Shown: in pieces, positions 23,783-32,093 of the stretch
How positions within the stretch are numbered: the stretch's first letter is position 1
Layout of the letters: every line of letters begins with the position of its first letter
Assembly (NCBI GenBank): GCA_011773985.1
Contig: WVWN01000064.1
Coordinates: 264-32,579 of the forward strand
Direction of reading: 5' to 3'
DNA length: 32,316 nt
From: Candidatus Zixiibacteriota bacterium
GTDB lineage: Bacteria > RBG-13-66-14 > B26-G2 > WVWN01
The notes under the pieces: model-generated
Seen by the model: only the letters and a program-made list of their open reading frames with translations
Databases searched by the model: none
Told to the model about the DNA's origin: nothing
Translations under genes and position numbers: made by a program

Positions 23783-23811
23783 TTGAAAAACCTATAAGCG
23801 TTTCGTATATT
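23783..23811 (+). promoter_or_regulatory. Strong promoter of the oxidoreductase operon
   Basis: TTGAAA (23783-23788), a 17-base spacer and TATATT (23806-23811). Predicted start near 23818. The leader to the GTG at 23877 is about 58 bases and contains a hairpin (23838-23861). Confidence 0.85.
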
Positions 23812-23837
23812 TTTCATTACGAAAAAATCCAGGGCTG

Positions 23838-23861
23838 CCGTACCCCCCAGGCGGGGGACGG
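23838..23861 (+). promoter_or_regulatory. Leader hairpin abutting the ribosome-binding site of the first oxidoreductase gene
   Basis: CCGT-A-CCCCC (23838-23847) pairs with GGGGG-ACGG (23853-23861), one A bulged, loop CAGGC. The right arm overlaps the start of GGAG (23860-23863), 14 bases before the GTG. It could limit translation, bind a regulator, or protect the 5' end. Confidence 0.5.
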
Positions 23862-23876
23862 AGAAAAGAGCTTAAT

Positions 23877-24431
23877 GTGATCGAGATCAGATTCCACGGC
23901 CGGGGCGGCCAGGGGGCCGCGGTAGCTTCGAGCCTAATCGCGGATGCGATTTTCAGCGAGGGGCGCAACGTCCAATCGTTCCCGATGTTCGGCGTCGAGC
24001 GGCGGGGCGCGCCGGTAGCGGCGTTCATCCGCGTGGACGATAAACCCATCCGCGTGAAATGCGAGGTCGAAGAGCCCGCGTACGTTTTGGTGATGGACCC
24101 GACGCTTATCGAGGCGGTCGACGTGACGTCGGGCGTCAAGCCGAAGGGGACAATCGTCGTTAACTCGCCGCGCGAACCGGCGGAAATCGGGTTGGACGAG
24201 GCCTTCGACGTCCGTACCTTTGACGGCACGACTTTAGCGGTGGAGCACGGCCTCGGTACGCGTACCGCGCCTATAGTAAATACCACTATGTTGGGCGCCT
24301 TCGCGAAGATAACCGGCCTCGTCGGTATCGACGCGCTGGCGGCGTCCATTAAAAAATATTTCCCCCGCGACCGTGACGGGAAGAACGCCAAGGCGGCCCG
24401 GGCCGCTTTCGAGGCTTCGCGTAGGGGATAA
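23877..24431 (+). CDS. porG: 2-oxoacid:ferredoxin oxidoreductase, gamma subunit
   Basis: A 184-residue gamma subunit: IRFHGRGGQGAAVASSLIAD at the N-terminus, FGVERRGAPVAAFIRVDDKP, VVNSPREP and NTTMLGAFAKITGLV. In the four-subunit enzyme the gamma subunit binds part of coenzyme A and packs against the catalytic alpha/beta core. The complex oxidatively decarboxylates pyruvate or a related 2-oxoacid to an acyl-CoA, reducing ferredoxin. It is a cytoplasmic, oxygen-sensitive enzyme of anaerobes. GTG 23877 follows the hairpin leader. Pyruvate versus 2-oxoisovalerate/2-oxoglutarate specificity is not decided by the sequence. Confidence 0.93.
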   Translation: MIEIRFHGRGGQGAAVASSLIADAIFSEGRNVQSFPMFGVERRGAPVAAFIRVDDKPIRVKCEVEEPAYVLVMDPTLIEAVDVTSGVKPKGTIVVNSPREPAEIGLDEAFDVRTFDGTTLAVEHGLGTRTAPIVNTTMLGAFAKITGLVGIDALAASIKKYFPRDRDGKNAKAARAAFEASRRG

Positions 24432-24471
24432 AGGCGGCGCCGGGCAACGCCGATCGCTGTGGTGACGGCTT

Positions 24472-27400
24472 GTGGCCGAACCTGAGCTAGAACAACTTCT
24501 ATTTATCGACGATTGTACGGGGACTTACAACCGCCGTTATTTCTTCCAACGGCTGGACGAAGAGGTCGCGCGTGCGAAGCGGTACCGTCGTACCTTCGCC
24601 CTTCTTTTCGTCGACGTCGACCGCTTCAAGGAGATAAACGATGTCTTCGGCCACCTCGCGGGCGACGAAGTACTGCGCGACGTGGCGGCGCGGTTGCGGC
24701 ACGTCGTGCGCGGGGTTGACTTAGTCTTCCGCTACGCGGGCGACGAGTTTGCGACCATCCTCCCCGAGACGGGCGCGGACGAGGCGGTTGTCGCCGCCGA
24801 ACGGGCCTTGGCCGAATTCCGCCGGACGCCCGTCTATTCCTCACGCGCGAAAAGGGACCTACAAGTAACGTTGAGCGTGGGCATCGCCGCCTACCCCGAC
24901 GACGCCGCGGACGCTCAGGGCTTGCTGGACAAGGCGGACCAGGCCCTTCTCGTCGCGAAGCACCGCGGCCGAAATATGGCCGTAGACCAGGCCCGGGCGA
25001 GCGAAGCCGAAGCTTTGGAAGAAAGACTCGCCCGACCCGTTTTCTGCCCGAAGATGGTCGGGCGGGAGCGGGAGAAGAGGTTCCTAAAAAAGTTGTGGGG
25101 ACGGGCCGCGGAGGGCCGAGGGGGTTTGGTCAACGTCATAGGCGAGACGGGCGTGGGCAAGACGCGACTCGTGCGCGATTTTATAGAGTTCGCCGGGTTC
25201 CAGGGCGCGCCGATTCTGGAGGGGCAATCTTTCGAGGAGCCGGCCGGTTTCGCCTACCAGCCGTTCCGCGAAGCGGTCGCGGGCTTCCTGAAAACGCCGT
25301 CGAAGGGCGTGAGGGCGCGGGTGACGGCGATACCACGCGCCTATCAGAGGGAGCTGTATAATGTCATCCCGGAGCTCGCGGCTTTCGGCTTCGACACGGC
25401 CCCCTTCTACGAGCTGGCCCCGGAACAGGCGCGCCTCCGCCTTTTCGTGGGCTTTCGATACCTGGTGAACGCGCTCGCGGCCGAGGGGCCGGTGGCTTTG
25501 GTTCTGGAAGATATCCACTGGGCCGAGGAGGGGTCGCTATCGCTTCTGAGGTTCTTAATTAACGGCCTGACGAAGGAGAGGGTCTTTGTCGTAGCTACCT
25601 ATCGGCCCGAAGAGGTAGCCGACCGGAGGGCGCGGGCGCCGGCGCCGTCGGCGGCGCTCAGCGCCATAATCCACGACCGGAGCGTGGAGAGCTTAAAGTT
25701 GGCGCGCTTGGACCGTGGGGCGGTGGCGGATATGATTCGCCTTATTTTCCGCGTGCCGGATGTCGCGCCCAACTTCGTGGATTTCGTTTACGGCGAGACC
25801 GAGGGTAATCCCTTATTCGTCGAGGAGACTCTCAAGTCTTTCTACGAGGACGGGTTGTCGCCTCGCAAGTTCGCCGTAGAGGGTGCGCCTATTCCCGCTG
25901 ATTACGAGGTTCCGGGTTCGGTGCGCGGCATAATCCAGCGGCGGCTCAGTCGTCTGGACGCGCGGACGACGAAGGTCTTGGAGGCCGCGGCGGCCTTGGG
26001 CGTAGATTTTACCGCGGAGGGGGTTCGCGCCGCGGTCCCGATTAACGAGGGTTACCTGGCCGATATCTTGGACGTGTGCGTCGAGCACGAGTTAGCCGTG
26101 CCGGTGCCCGGTGCCTCCGACAAGTACCGTTTCGCCCACGGGAAGATCCGCGACGAGATATATCGGCGGATCGGGAAGCGCCGGCGCAAGCGCCTTCACG
26201 AAAAGGTAGGCAGTTACTTAGAGGGGCGTTTTCGGGAGGGCGACTTGAGCGTCGTCGCGGACTTGTCGTGGCATACTTTTGTAGGCGAGATGTGGGAGAA
26301 AGGATTGGTCTTCGCGCGGCTCGCGGGCGACCGGGCTTGGGCGGCCTACGAGGCGGCGGAAGCCCTAAAGCACTACGAGCGCGTGGCCGTCGCCGCAACC
26401 AAGATCGGCAAGGGCGGCTTCGGGGATGAGCTGATACGCCGCGAATTGGTCGAACTTAATACGCGCCGGGGCGAGATCTATTTAACCCAGGGTAAATTCG
26501 CGGAGGCCGCGGCGGCGCTGGAAAAGGCTAAGTTGGCCGCGGAGGAGATAGGCGACCGCCTGAGTATGGCGAAGGCGATGAACCTCGCGGGCCGCGCGTA
26601 CGGCGCCGCGGGTAACGAGCGCCGCGCGGTATCATATCTCAACGCCGCTTTGACTATTTTCAAGAAGCTCGACGCTACCGCGGACATCGGTCGGGCCCTC
26701 TACAACTTAGGGGAATACCGACGGCGCACCTTCGACCTTCCGAAGGCCACGAGTTATTTCCATATGGCGGAGGCGATTGCCGACAAGGGGGGCGATAAGA
26801 ACCTCCTCATGATGGGCGCCGAAGGCCTAGGTTCGATAGCGTCAGCGCGTGGCGATTTCCGGAGCGCAACGAAGTACTACCGGCGGGGGCTTAAGTTGGC
26901 GCGCGAGGCGGGCGACCGGGGCGGCGAAGCGGCGGCGCGCGCCGATTTGGGCCTAGCCTCATTCCGCAGGGGAAAGTTTAAGGAAGCTTTGCGGCACTTT
27001 AACGAGGCGCTGGCGATGGCGAGGGGCTCGGGCAATAAGCCCGTGACGGCTTCTATCCTCGTGGGTTTAGGGGCGGCCAAATACTACGGCGATGACATTA
27101 AGACTTCTATCGATTACCTCGAGCGCGCGCTTACAATCGCCCAAGAGACCGGGGACGGACGCCTCGAGGGCGAGGTGCGTTACGGGCGGGCCTTGGCTCG
27201 ATTCCGGCGTGGCGATTTCGCCGCGGCCCTGGAGGAATTGAAGGTAGCTTCGCGCCTCGCGCGCAGAGCGGGCGATAAGTACCGGCAATACCTCTGCCAA
27301 CTCGCGCTTGCCGTGGCCCAAGCCGAAGCAGGGCGGAGCGCTTCGGCCAAACAATATTTGCGACAGGCCACGCGTAGTTCGGGAGCTTTACCTTCGTTTA

Positions 27401-27942
27401 ACGTAGCGTCTCGTTACGCTTATGCCTCCGGTCGGGTGGCGCTGGCGGGCGGCGACGACGGGGCGGCGTACCGGGAGTTTGCGGCCGCGGCTCGAGCCAC
27501 CAAGAAGTCGTCGGAACCTTATCTGCTATTGGAGGCGCAGTTATGGCTCGCGTTGGCGCACGCCGCCGGCGGCCGTCTTAAAAGGGCGGAGCGGGCCGCG
27601 GCGAGAGCAAGAGAGCTTGTAGGGAGGGTACCGGGGAGGCGGCCCACGGCCTTACTTTGCCACGTGGACGGCTTAATAGCTGCGGCGGGGGGGGACCGGG
27701 CGCGCGCCGCGCGGCGGTTTAGAAAAGCTATAGACGTATTGACGGCGACGGACGCGCTTGCCGCGGCTAAGGTGCGTGCCGATTTCGGCGCCTATCTGGC
27801 CGGGGCGGGCGAGACGCAACGCGCGCAACCCTTACTTGCGGCCGCGGGGAGGTGTTTTGACGCGTTGGGTAATAAGAAGAAGGCCGGGGGCTTACGGACG
27901 ATAGCGCGGAAGGAAGGCGAACGCGCGGCCCGCAAGAAGTAA
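24472..27942 (+). CDS. GGDEF domain / STAND-type ATPase / TPR signalling protein
   Basis: A 1156-residue protein in three parts. (1) Residues 1-175: GGDEF diguanylate-cyclase domain with DCTGTYNRRYF, FVDVDRFKEINDVFGHLAGD, active-loop variant AGDEF (89-93) and an inhibitory-site RGVD (80-83) exactly five residues upstream. (2) About 195-640: AAA/STAND ATPase with Walker A GETGVGKT (224-231), Walker B VALVLEDIHW (341-350) and a winged-helix-like region. (3) About 655-1145: repeated TPR-type helices (e.g. ALYNLGEYRRRTFDLPKATS, ALRHFNEALAMARGSGNKPV). There is no DNA-binding or membrane domain. Class III cyclases fused to such ATPase-TPR arrays are known; here GGDEF takes that place. Its gaps to porG (40 bases) and porD (12 bases) hold no terminator, so it belongs to the operon. 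GTG start; weak ribosome site. Confidence 0.88.
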   Translation: MAEPELEQLLFIDDCTGTYNRRYFFQRLDEEVARAKRYRRTFALLFVDVDRFKEINDVFGHLAGDEVLRDVAARLRHVVRGVDLVFRYAGDEFATILPETGADEAVVAAERALAEFRRTPVYSSRAKRDLQVTLSVGIAAYPDDAADAQGLLDKADQALLVAKHRGRNMAVDQARASEAEALEERLARPVFCPKMVGREREKRFLKKLWGRAAEGRGGLVNVIGETGVGKTRLVRDFIEFAGFQGAPILEGQSFEEPAGFAYQPFREAVAGFLKTPSKGVRARVTAIPRAYQRELYNVIPELAAFGFDTAPFYELAPEQARLRLFVGFRYLVNALAAEGPVALVLEDIHWAEEGSLSLLRFLINGLTKERVFVVATYRPEEVADRRARAPAPSAALSAIIHDRSVESLKLARLDRGAVADMIRLIFRVPDVAPNFVDFVYGETEGNPLFVEETLKSFYEDGLSPRKFAVEGAPIPADYEVPGSVRGIIQRRLSRLDARTTKVLEAAAALGVDFTAEGVRAAVPINEGYLADILDVCVEHELAVPVPGASDKYRFAHGKIRDEIYRRIGKRRRKRLHEKVGSYLEGRFREGDLSVVADLSWHTFVGEMWEKGLVFARLAGDRAWAAYEAAEALKHYERVAVAATKIGKGGFGDELIRRELVELNTRRGEIYLTQGKFAEAAAALEKAKLAAEEIGDRLSMAKAMNLAGRAYGAAGNERRAVSYLNAALTIFKKLDATADIGRALYNLGEYRRRTFDLPKATSYFHMAEAIADKGGDKNLLMMGAEGLGSIASARGDFRSATKYYRRGLKLAREAGDRGGEAAARADLGLASFRRGKFKEALRHFNEALAMARGSGNKPVTASILVGLGAAKYYGDDIKTSIDYLERALTIAQETGDGRLEGEVRYGRALARFRRGDFAAALEELKVASRLARRAGDKYRQYLCQLALAVAQAEAGRSASAKQYLRQATRSSGALPSFNVASRYAYASGRVALAGGDDGAAYREFAAAARATKKSSEPYLLLEAQLWLALAHAAGGRLKRAERAAARARELVGRVPGRRPTALLCHVDGLIAAAGGDRARAARRFRKAIDVLTATDALAAAKVRADFGAYLAGAGETQRAQPLLAAAGRCFDALGNKKKAGGLRTIARKEGERAARKK

Positions 27943-27954
27943 CGTGAGGTAGTG

Positions 27955-28233
27955 ATGACGGAGAAGATCGATATACGCGGCGCTTGCGACATGCCGCCGA
28001 TGGCGAAGAGTTTGGGGCGGATGTCCTGGAATAAAACGGGCTCGTGGCGAAACGTCACGCCGGTCATAGATTACGATAAATGTACGCGTTGCATGCTCTG
28101 TTGGAAGTTCTGCCCGGACCTCGCGATATCTTGCACGGACCCGCCCGAAATCATCCTGGATTATTGCAAGGGTTGTGGCGTCTGCGCCGAAGAATGCCCG
28201 GTTAAGTGTATCGAAATGAAGGAAGGTCTTTAG
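27955..28233 (+). CDS. porD: 2-oxoacid:ferredoxin oxidoreductase, delta (ferredoxin) subunit
   Basis: A 92-residue protein with two [4Fe-4S] cluster motifs, CTRCMLCWKFCP and CKGCGVCAEECP. It passes electrons from the TPP site to external ferredoxin. The N-terminal segment (ACDMPPMAKSLGRMSW, then TGSWRNVTPVID) is typical of delta subunits. ATG 27955 is preferred over the in-frame GTG three bases earlier for spacing from GAGG. The gene follows the signalling ATPase by 12 bases. Confidence 0.93.
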   Translation: MTEKIDIRGACDMPPMAKSLGRMSWNKTGSWRNVTPVIDYDKCTRCMLCWKFCPDLAISCTDPPEIILDYCKGCGVCAEECPVKCIEMKEGL

Positions 28234-28283
28234 GGCACGAGGCTTTGGCCTCCGGTCCCCTGCTCTTTCCGAAGGGTTAAGTT

Positions 28284-29432
28284 ATGAGAGAAGTCGTAAC
28301 GGGAAACCATACGGTATCGCACGCGGCCCGCGTGGCCCGCGCCCAGGTGGTATCGGCTTATCCCATCACGCCGCAGACGCAGGTGGTAGAGAAGATAAGC
28401 GAGTTCGTCGCCGACGGTATCATGGACGCCAAGTTCATTAAGGTGGAGAGCGAACACTCGGCGATGGTCGCGTGCATCGGCGCCTCCGCGGCGGGCGCGC
28501 GCGCCTTCACCGCCACCTCGGCGCAGGGCCTTGCGCTTATGCACGAAGTTCTCCACTGGGCCGCGAACGCGCGCCTGCCGGTCGTATTGGCGAACATCAA
28601 CCGCGCGATGGGGCCGCCGTGGACGATTTGGACGGACCAGATCGATAGCCTGAGCCAGCGCGATACCGGTTGGATGCAATTCTACGCCGATTCCAACCAG
28701 GATATATTCGACAGCATTTTGATAAGTTTCAAGGTTGCCGAGCAGGTATTGTTGCCGGCGATGGTAGTCCTGGAGGCGTTCTTCTTGAGTCACACCGCGG
28801 AGCCGGTGGACTTCCCGGAGCAGGAGGAGGCCGACCGGTTTCTGCCGCCCCGTGTTGCCACCCATACCGTCGACCCCGAGCACCCCGCGGCATTCGGCGG
28901 CCTTACCGGCCCGGACCACTACTACGAGCTCAAGTACATGGAACACAACGCCATGCTCGAGGCCGAGGGGGTCATCAAACGGGCGGCGCGGGAATACGGC
29001 GACATTACGGGCCGATATTACAAGATGGCCGACCCGTACGCGTGCGAGGACGCCGATACCGTCCTCGTCGTTTCCGGCGGCATAGCCTCGACGGCTAAGG
29101 ACGCGGTGGACGAGGCGCGAGCCGCGGGTAAAAAACTCGGTTCGCTAAAGATTTGGGCCTTCCGCCCTTTCCCGCGCGAGGCCGTTCGGGAGTTGTTAGC
29201 GGGTAAGAAGCGGGTCGCCGTCGTGGACCGCAATATCTCCTTCGGCCAGGAGGGGATCTTCTGCACCGAGGTGAAGGCCTCGCTGTACGGCCGGGACGGC
29301 GCCCCGCCCGTGCTGGGCTTCATCGCGGGCCTCGGCGGCCGCGACGTCAAAGTCCGCGACTTGTTGGCCATCGCCGAGGCGGCGGAGAAGGCCGATTGTC
29401 CCGAATTCAACTGGTACGGCGCCAAGCCTTAG
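28284..29432 (+). CDS. porA: 2-oxoacid:ferredoxin oxidoreductase, alpha subunit
   Basis: The 382-residue alpha subunit carries the N-terminal pyrimidine-binding-type domain (SAYPITPQTQVVEKI, KVESEHSAMVACIGASAAGA, FTATSAQGLALMHEVLHWAA). The transketolase C-terminal-like domain follows (VLVVSGGIASTAKD, IWAFRPFPREAV, VAVVDRNISFGQEGIFCTEV). The conserved Glu in ESEH that activates the TPP ring is present. AAGGG precedes the ATG. Length and motif order are normal for four-subunit enzymes. Confidence 0.95.
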   Translation: MREVVTGNHTVSHAARVARAQVVSAYPITPQTQVVEKISEFVADGIMDAKFIKVESEHSAMVACIGASAAGARAFTATSAQGLALMHEVLHWAANARLPVVLANINRAMGPPWTIWTDQIDSLSQRDTGWMQFYADSNQDIFDSILISFKVAEQVLLPAMVVLEAFFLSHTAEPVDFPEQEEADRFLPPRVATHTVDPEHPAAFGGLTGPDHYYELKYMEHNAMLEAEGVIKRAAREYGDITGRYYKMADPYACEDADTVLVVSGGIASTAKDAVDEARAAGKKLGSLKIWAFRPFPREAVRELLAGKKRVAVVDRNISFGQEGIFCTEVKASLYGRDGAPPVLGFIAGLGGRDVKVRDLLAIAEAAEKADCPEFNWYGAKP

Positions 29433-29469
29433 CGGCCAGGCCGCGCATTTTTATACGAGGAGTAACGCG

Positions 29470-30447
29470 ATGGCCGAGGTTCCCAAAAAGTTGACGATCC
29501 CCGCGGAAGAGTATATATGTTCCGGGCATCTGGCGTGCCAGGGGTGTGGCGCCGCGCTCGCGATGCGCTACGCGCTCAAGGCGTTGGGGCCCAATACCGT
29601 TTACACCGTTCCCGCGTGTTGCTGGTCCGTCATCGACGGTCCGTTCCCGTATACGACGTTGGGAGTGCCGCTCTTCCATATCGCTTTCGAGGCCGCGGCG
29701 GCCTCGGCGTGCGGCCTTTCCGCCGGCCTGGAAATGGTGGGTAAAAAAGGCGTAAACGTCGTGGCGTGGGCGGGCGACGGCGGTACCGCGGACATCGGCA
29801 TCCAGGCGCTCTCGGGGGCGGCGGAGCGTAACGACAACATCCTGTATATCTGTTACGACAACGAGGCTTACATGAACACCGGCGTCCAACGCTCGAGCTC
29901 GACGCCTTGGGGGGCTTGGACGACGACTACGCCCGCGCGCCACTTCAAGAAGCGGCCCAAGAAGAATCTGGTGGACATCATGGTGGCGCACCAGATTCCC
30001 TACGTCGCGACGGCGGCGATGGCGTTCCCCGAAGATTTGATCCGCAAGGTTAGTAAGGCCAAGGACATCGAGGGGACGAAATACATACAGATTTTCGCGA
30101 GTTGCCCGCCGGGTTGGCGGATGGCGCCGGAGTATGCCGTTAAGGCCGTGCGGCTGGCGGTCAACACGCGGATATGGCCGCAGCTCGAAGTCGAACATGG
30201 TGTATATACGATCAACCGTAAACCCCGCAAGTATACGCCCGTCGCGGAATACCTGAAGTTGCAGGGCCGCTTCGCGCATCTAACCGAAGAGCAGATCGAA
30301 CAAATGCAAGAGATGGTCGAGCGCGAGTGGGATAGGTTGTTATTCTTGGAGAAGTCGACGCACGAGATGGCGGGTTTGCCGCTCGCGGGAGAGAAGGCCG
30401 CGGCGTCGAAAGAGGGGGGAGCGGGGGCCGCGGCCGGTCAAGGTTAA
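29470..30447 (+). CDS. porB: 2-oxoacid:ferredoxin oxidoreductase, beta subunit (TPP-binding)
   Basis: The 325-residue beta subunit binds TPP and the proximal iron-sulfur cluster. CSGHLACQGCGAALAMRYAL holds the Cys pair, and AWAGDGGTADIGIQALSGAA is the GDG...N TPP-diphosphate/Mg motif, continuing in CYDNEAYMNTGVQRSSSTPW. The C-terminus ends in an Ala/Gly/Lys-rich tail (GEKAAASKEGGAGAAAGQG) unlike the family core. GAGGAG is upstream of the ATG. Together with the gamma, delta and alpha genes the enzyme set is complete. Confidence 0.95.
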   Translation: MAEVPKKLTIPAEEYICSGHLACQGCGAALAMRYALKALGPNTVYTVPACCWSVIDGPFPYTTLGVPLFHIAFEAAAASACGLSAGLEMVGKKGVNVVAWAGDGGTADIGIQALSGAAERNDNILYICYDNEAYMNTGVQRSSSTPWGAWTTTTPARHFKKRPKKNLVDIMVAHQIPYVATAAMAFPEDLIRKVSKAKDIEGTKYIQIFASCPPGWRMAPEYAVKAVRLAVNTRIWPQLEVEHGVYTINRKPRKYTPVAEYLKLQGRFAHLTEEQIEQMQEMVEREWDRLLFLEKSTHEMAGLPLAGEKAAASKEGGAGAAAGQG

Positions 30448-30469
30448 CGTTTCGGAAGGGGGAAACGTT

Positions 30470-31420
30470 ATGCGGTCTTCGATAGCGCTCGGAATTCTTT
30501 CGGCCGTCGTCGCGGCGGGAGCGGGCGCCGGCGTTTACGACGCTAACCAGAAAGTATCGCTGTCGCCCGCGATAGCGGTTAGCGGCGACGATATCTATGT
30601 GGCTTGGGCCCGGCTGGAGCGAATGTTGAAAATAGGCCGGTTTACGCTTTCGCCCGTTCACGGCGGCGAAGCCCATTTGCAAGCGTCGATTGCGCTCACG
30701 TCGCGCACGAACGAGCCGTTCGCGATAGCGTGGGGCGACGCTGGCATCTTCTTGGGATGGGTGGATTACCGGACGGGGAAGGTTGAGCTTAGCCGGTACG
30801 ATATAAAAAGTAAGGATAAATTCGACCGCGGCGATACGCGGTCTACGCAAGTGAGGACGAGGGGCGGGGTTAGCCTGGCCTACGAGGATAGGCGCCTTCA
30901 CCTGGGGTACACGGACGCCGAGGAGGATTTGGTTAAAGTCGTATCCTACAAGGTATCACGCAAAGGCAGGCTCTCGCGCGAGAACGAGCGCAAATTGACG
31001 GAGTGCGAGACCGTCGTCGGCTCGTCAATAGCGGTTTACGAGGGGAAGTTGATCGCCGCCTGGGTCGATTCCGATAAGAAGTTTATCCTCAGCGCGTACG
31101 ACGTCGAGAAGTCTTCCAAAGGCCCTTCTTATAGGCATCTCAAGGATACGCGTACGGAAATAAGAGTTAAAGAAGAACCGATGGACAAGCCGGCGCTCGC
31201 CATCGCGGACGGCGAAGTATATCTCGCCTACGTCGACCGTAACGACAGGACGGCGCACGTCAGGTTCTACACGTTGGCCGACGACGGTTCGCTGCGCTCG
31301 GCGGGTGAGACGCGCGTCAACGAGCGGCCGGCGGAGCCCGTAAACGTCGCGGCTTCCGCGGACAAGGTTTACGTCGCGATGGTAGACGCCAACAAGGACC
31401 TCCTGATTGCGGAGCAGTGA
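30470..31420 (+). CDS. Secreted propeller-like protein, unknown function
   Basis: A 316-residue protein with an N-terminal signal peptide (MRSSIALGILSAVVAAGAGA). The rest is repeats of about 45-55 residues containing dIYVAW, aIAWGDAGIFLGWVDYRTGK, SIAVYEGKLIAAWVDSDKKF, ALAIADGEVYLAYVDRNDRT and NVAASADKVYVAMVDANKDL. This looks like a sialidase-like or generic beta-propeller; no Asp-box catalytic set is clear. It lies 22 bases after porB and ends at a strong terminator, so it is the last gene of the oxidoreductase operon, an odd partner for a cytoplasmic enzyme. Confidence 0.72.
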   Translation: MRSSIALGILSAVVAAGAGAGVYDANQKVSLSPAIAVSGDDIYVAWARLERMLKIGRFTLSPVHGGEAHLQASIALTSRTNEPFAIAWGDAGIFLGWVDYRTGKVELSRYDIKSKDKFDRGDTRSTQVRTRGGVSLAYEDRRLHLGYTDAEEDLVKVVSYKVSRKGRLSRENERKLTECETVVGSSIAVYEGKLIAAWVDSDKKFILSAYDVEKSSKGPSYRHLKDTRTEIRVKEEPMDKPALAIADGEVYLAYVDRNDRTAHVRFYTLADDGSLRSAGETRVNERPAEPVNVAASADKVYVAMVDANKDLLIAEQ

Positions 31421-31437
31421 TAACCGGGAAAGCGCCG

Positions 31438-31468
31438 AAAACCGGCCCGGAAGGGCCGGTTTTATTTC
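31438..31468. terminator. Bidirectional intrinsic terminator
   Basis: AAAACCGGCCC (31438-31448) pairs perfectly with GGGCCGGTTTT (31453-31463), loop GGAA, followed by ATTTCC. The A-rich left arm gives a T-run on the minus strand as well, so it can end both the oxidoreductase operon and the bactofilin transcript. Confidence 0.88.
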
Positions 31469-31520
31469 CACACTGAAATGTTCCGAAAGCGATAACCGCG
31501 CTTCCGGGCGCTCGCGGCCT

Positions 31521-32030
31521 CTATGCTTTCCGCGTGGGTTCCGGCGTGCGCGCCGTCGGCTTGGCGTCGCCCCCGGGCCGCGCGACGGACGAAGGGACCG
31601 CGGCTTGCGCCGAGGTAGGCGCGGGTTGTCTCTCCTTGTCTTCGGCGCGCTTTTTCTCGGCTTCGTTTTTGGGATGACGTTCTTGTTGGCCCATATCGCA
31701 ATAGCCGTCGAGGAGGGCCGATTCGCTGACGATCAGGTTCTTAGTTTTGACGTTACCGATGAGCTCGGCTTTTGCCTGGAGCTCGATGCTCTCTCGCGCG
31801 ATTACGTCGCCGAGCACTTTTCCGCCTATGACGGCGACGTTCGTCTCCACCGTGGCCTCGATCGCGGCCTCTTTTCCCACGAAGACCGAATCCGCCTTAA
31901 TCTTTCCTTTAAATTTACCGTCGATTTTAAGGCCGCCCCCGACCACGATTTCCCCTTCGCAATTTGAGCCCCTGCCGATGATGGAGTTGAGTTTAGTGTC
32001 GCCCGGCGAACCTGTTTCCTTCCCGAACAT
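31521..32030 (-). CDS. Bactofilin (polymer-forming cytoskeletal protein)
   Basis: A 169-residue protein with the right-handed beta-helix core of bactofilins: LNSIIGRGSNCEGEIVVGGG, LKIDGKFKGKIKADSVFVGK, AVIGGKVLGDVIARESIELQ, AELIGNVKTKNLIVSE. A disordered Lys/Pro/Ala-rich C-terminal tail follows. Bactofilins assemble into membrane-associated filaments that position cell-wall enzymes. The upstream gene is an M23-like peptidase, matching the common bactofilin-peptidase pairing in cell-shape control. AAAGGAG lies upstream of the ATG at 32030. Confidence 0.92.
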   Translation of the reverse strand: MFGKETGSPGDTKLNSIIGRGSNCEGEIVVGGGLKIDGKFKGKIKADSVFVGKEAAIEATVETNVAVIGGKVLGDVIARESIELQAKAELIGNVKTKNLIVSESALLDGYCDMGQQERHPKNEAEKKRAEDKERQPAPTSAQAAVPSSVARPGGDAKPTARTPEPTRKA

Positions 32031-32093
32031 ACGTTTTCGGCTCCTTTCCCAAAGTGCTACTGCACGGGGGACTTGATATCGCTGATGTTTTTA

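Noticed and set aside
23818-23876. c-di-GMP riboswitch in the oxidoreductase leader
   Set aside because: The leader is only about 58 bases and lacks the conserved GEMM-type core; only a simple hairpin is visible.
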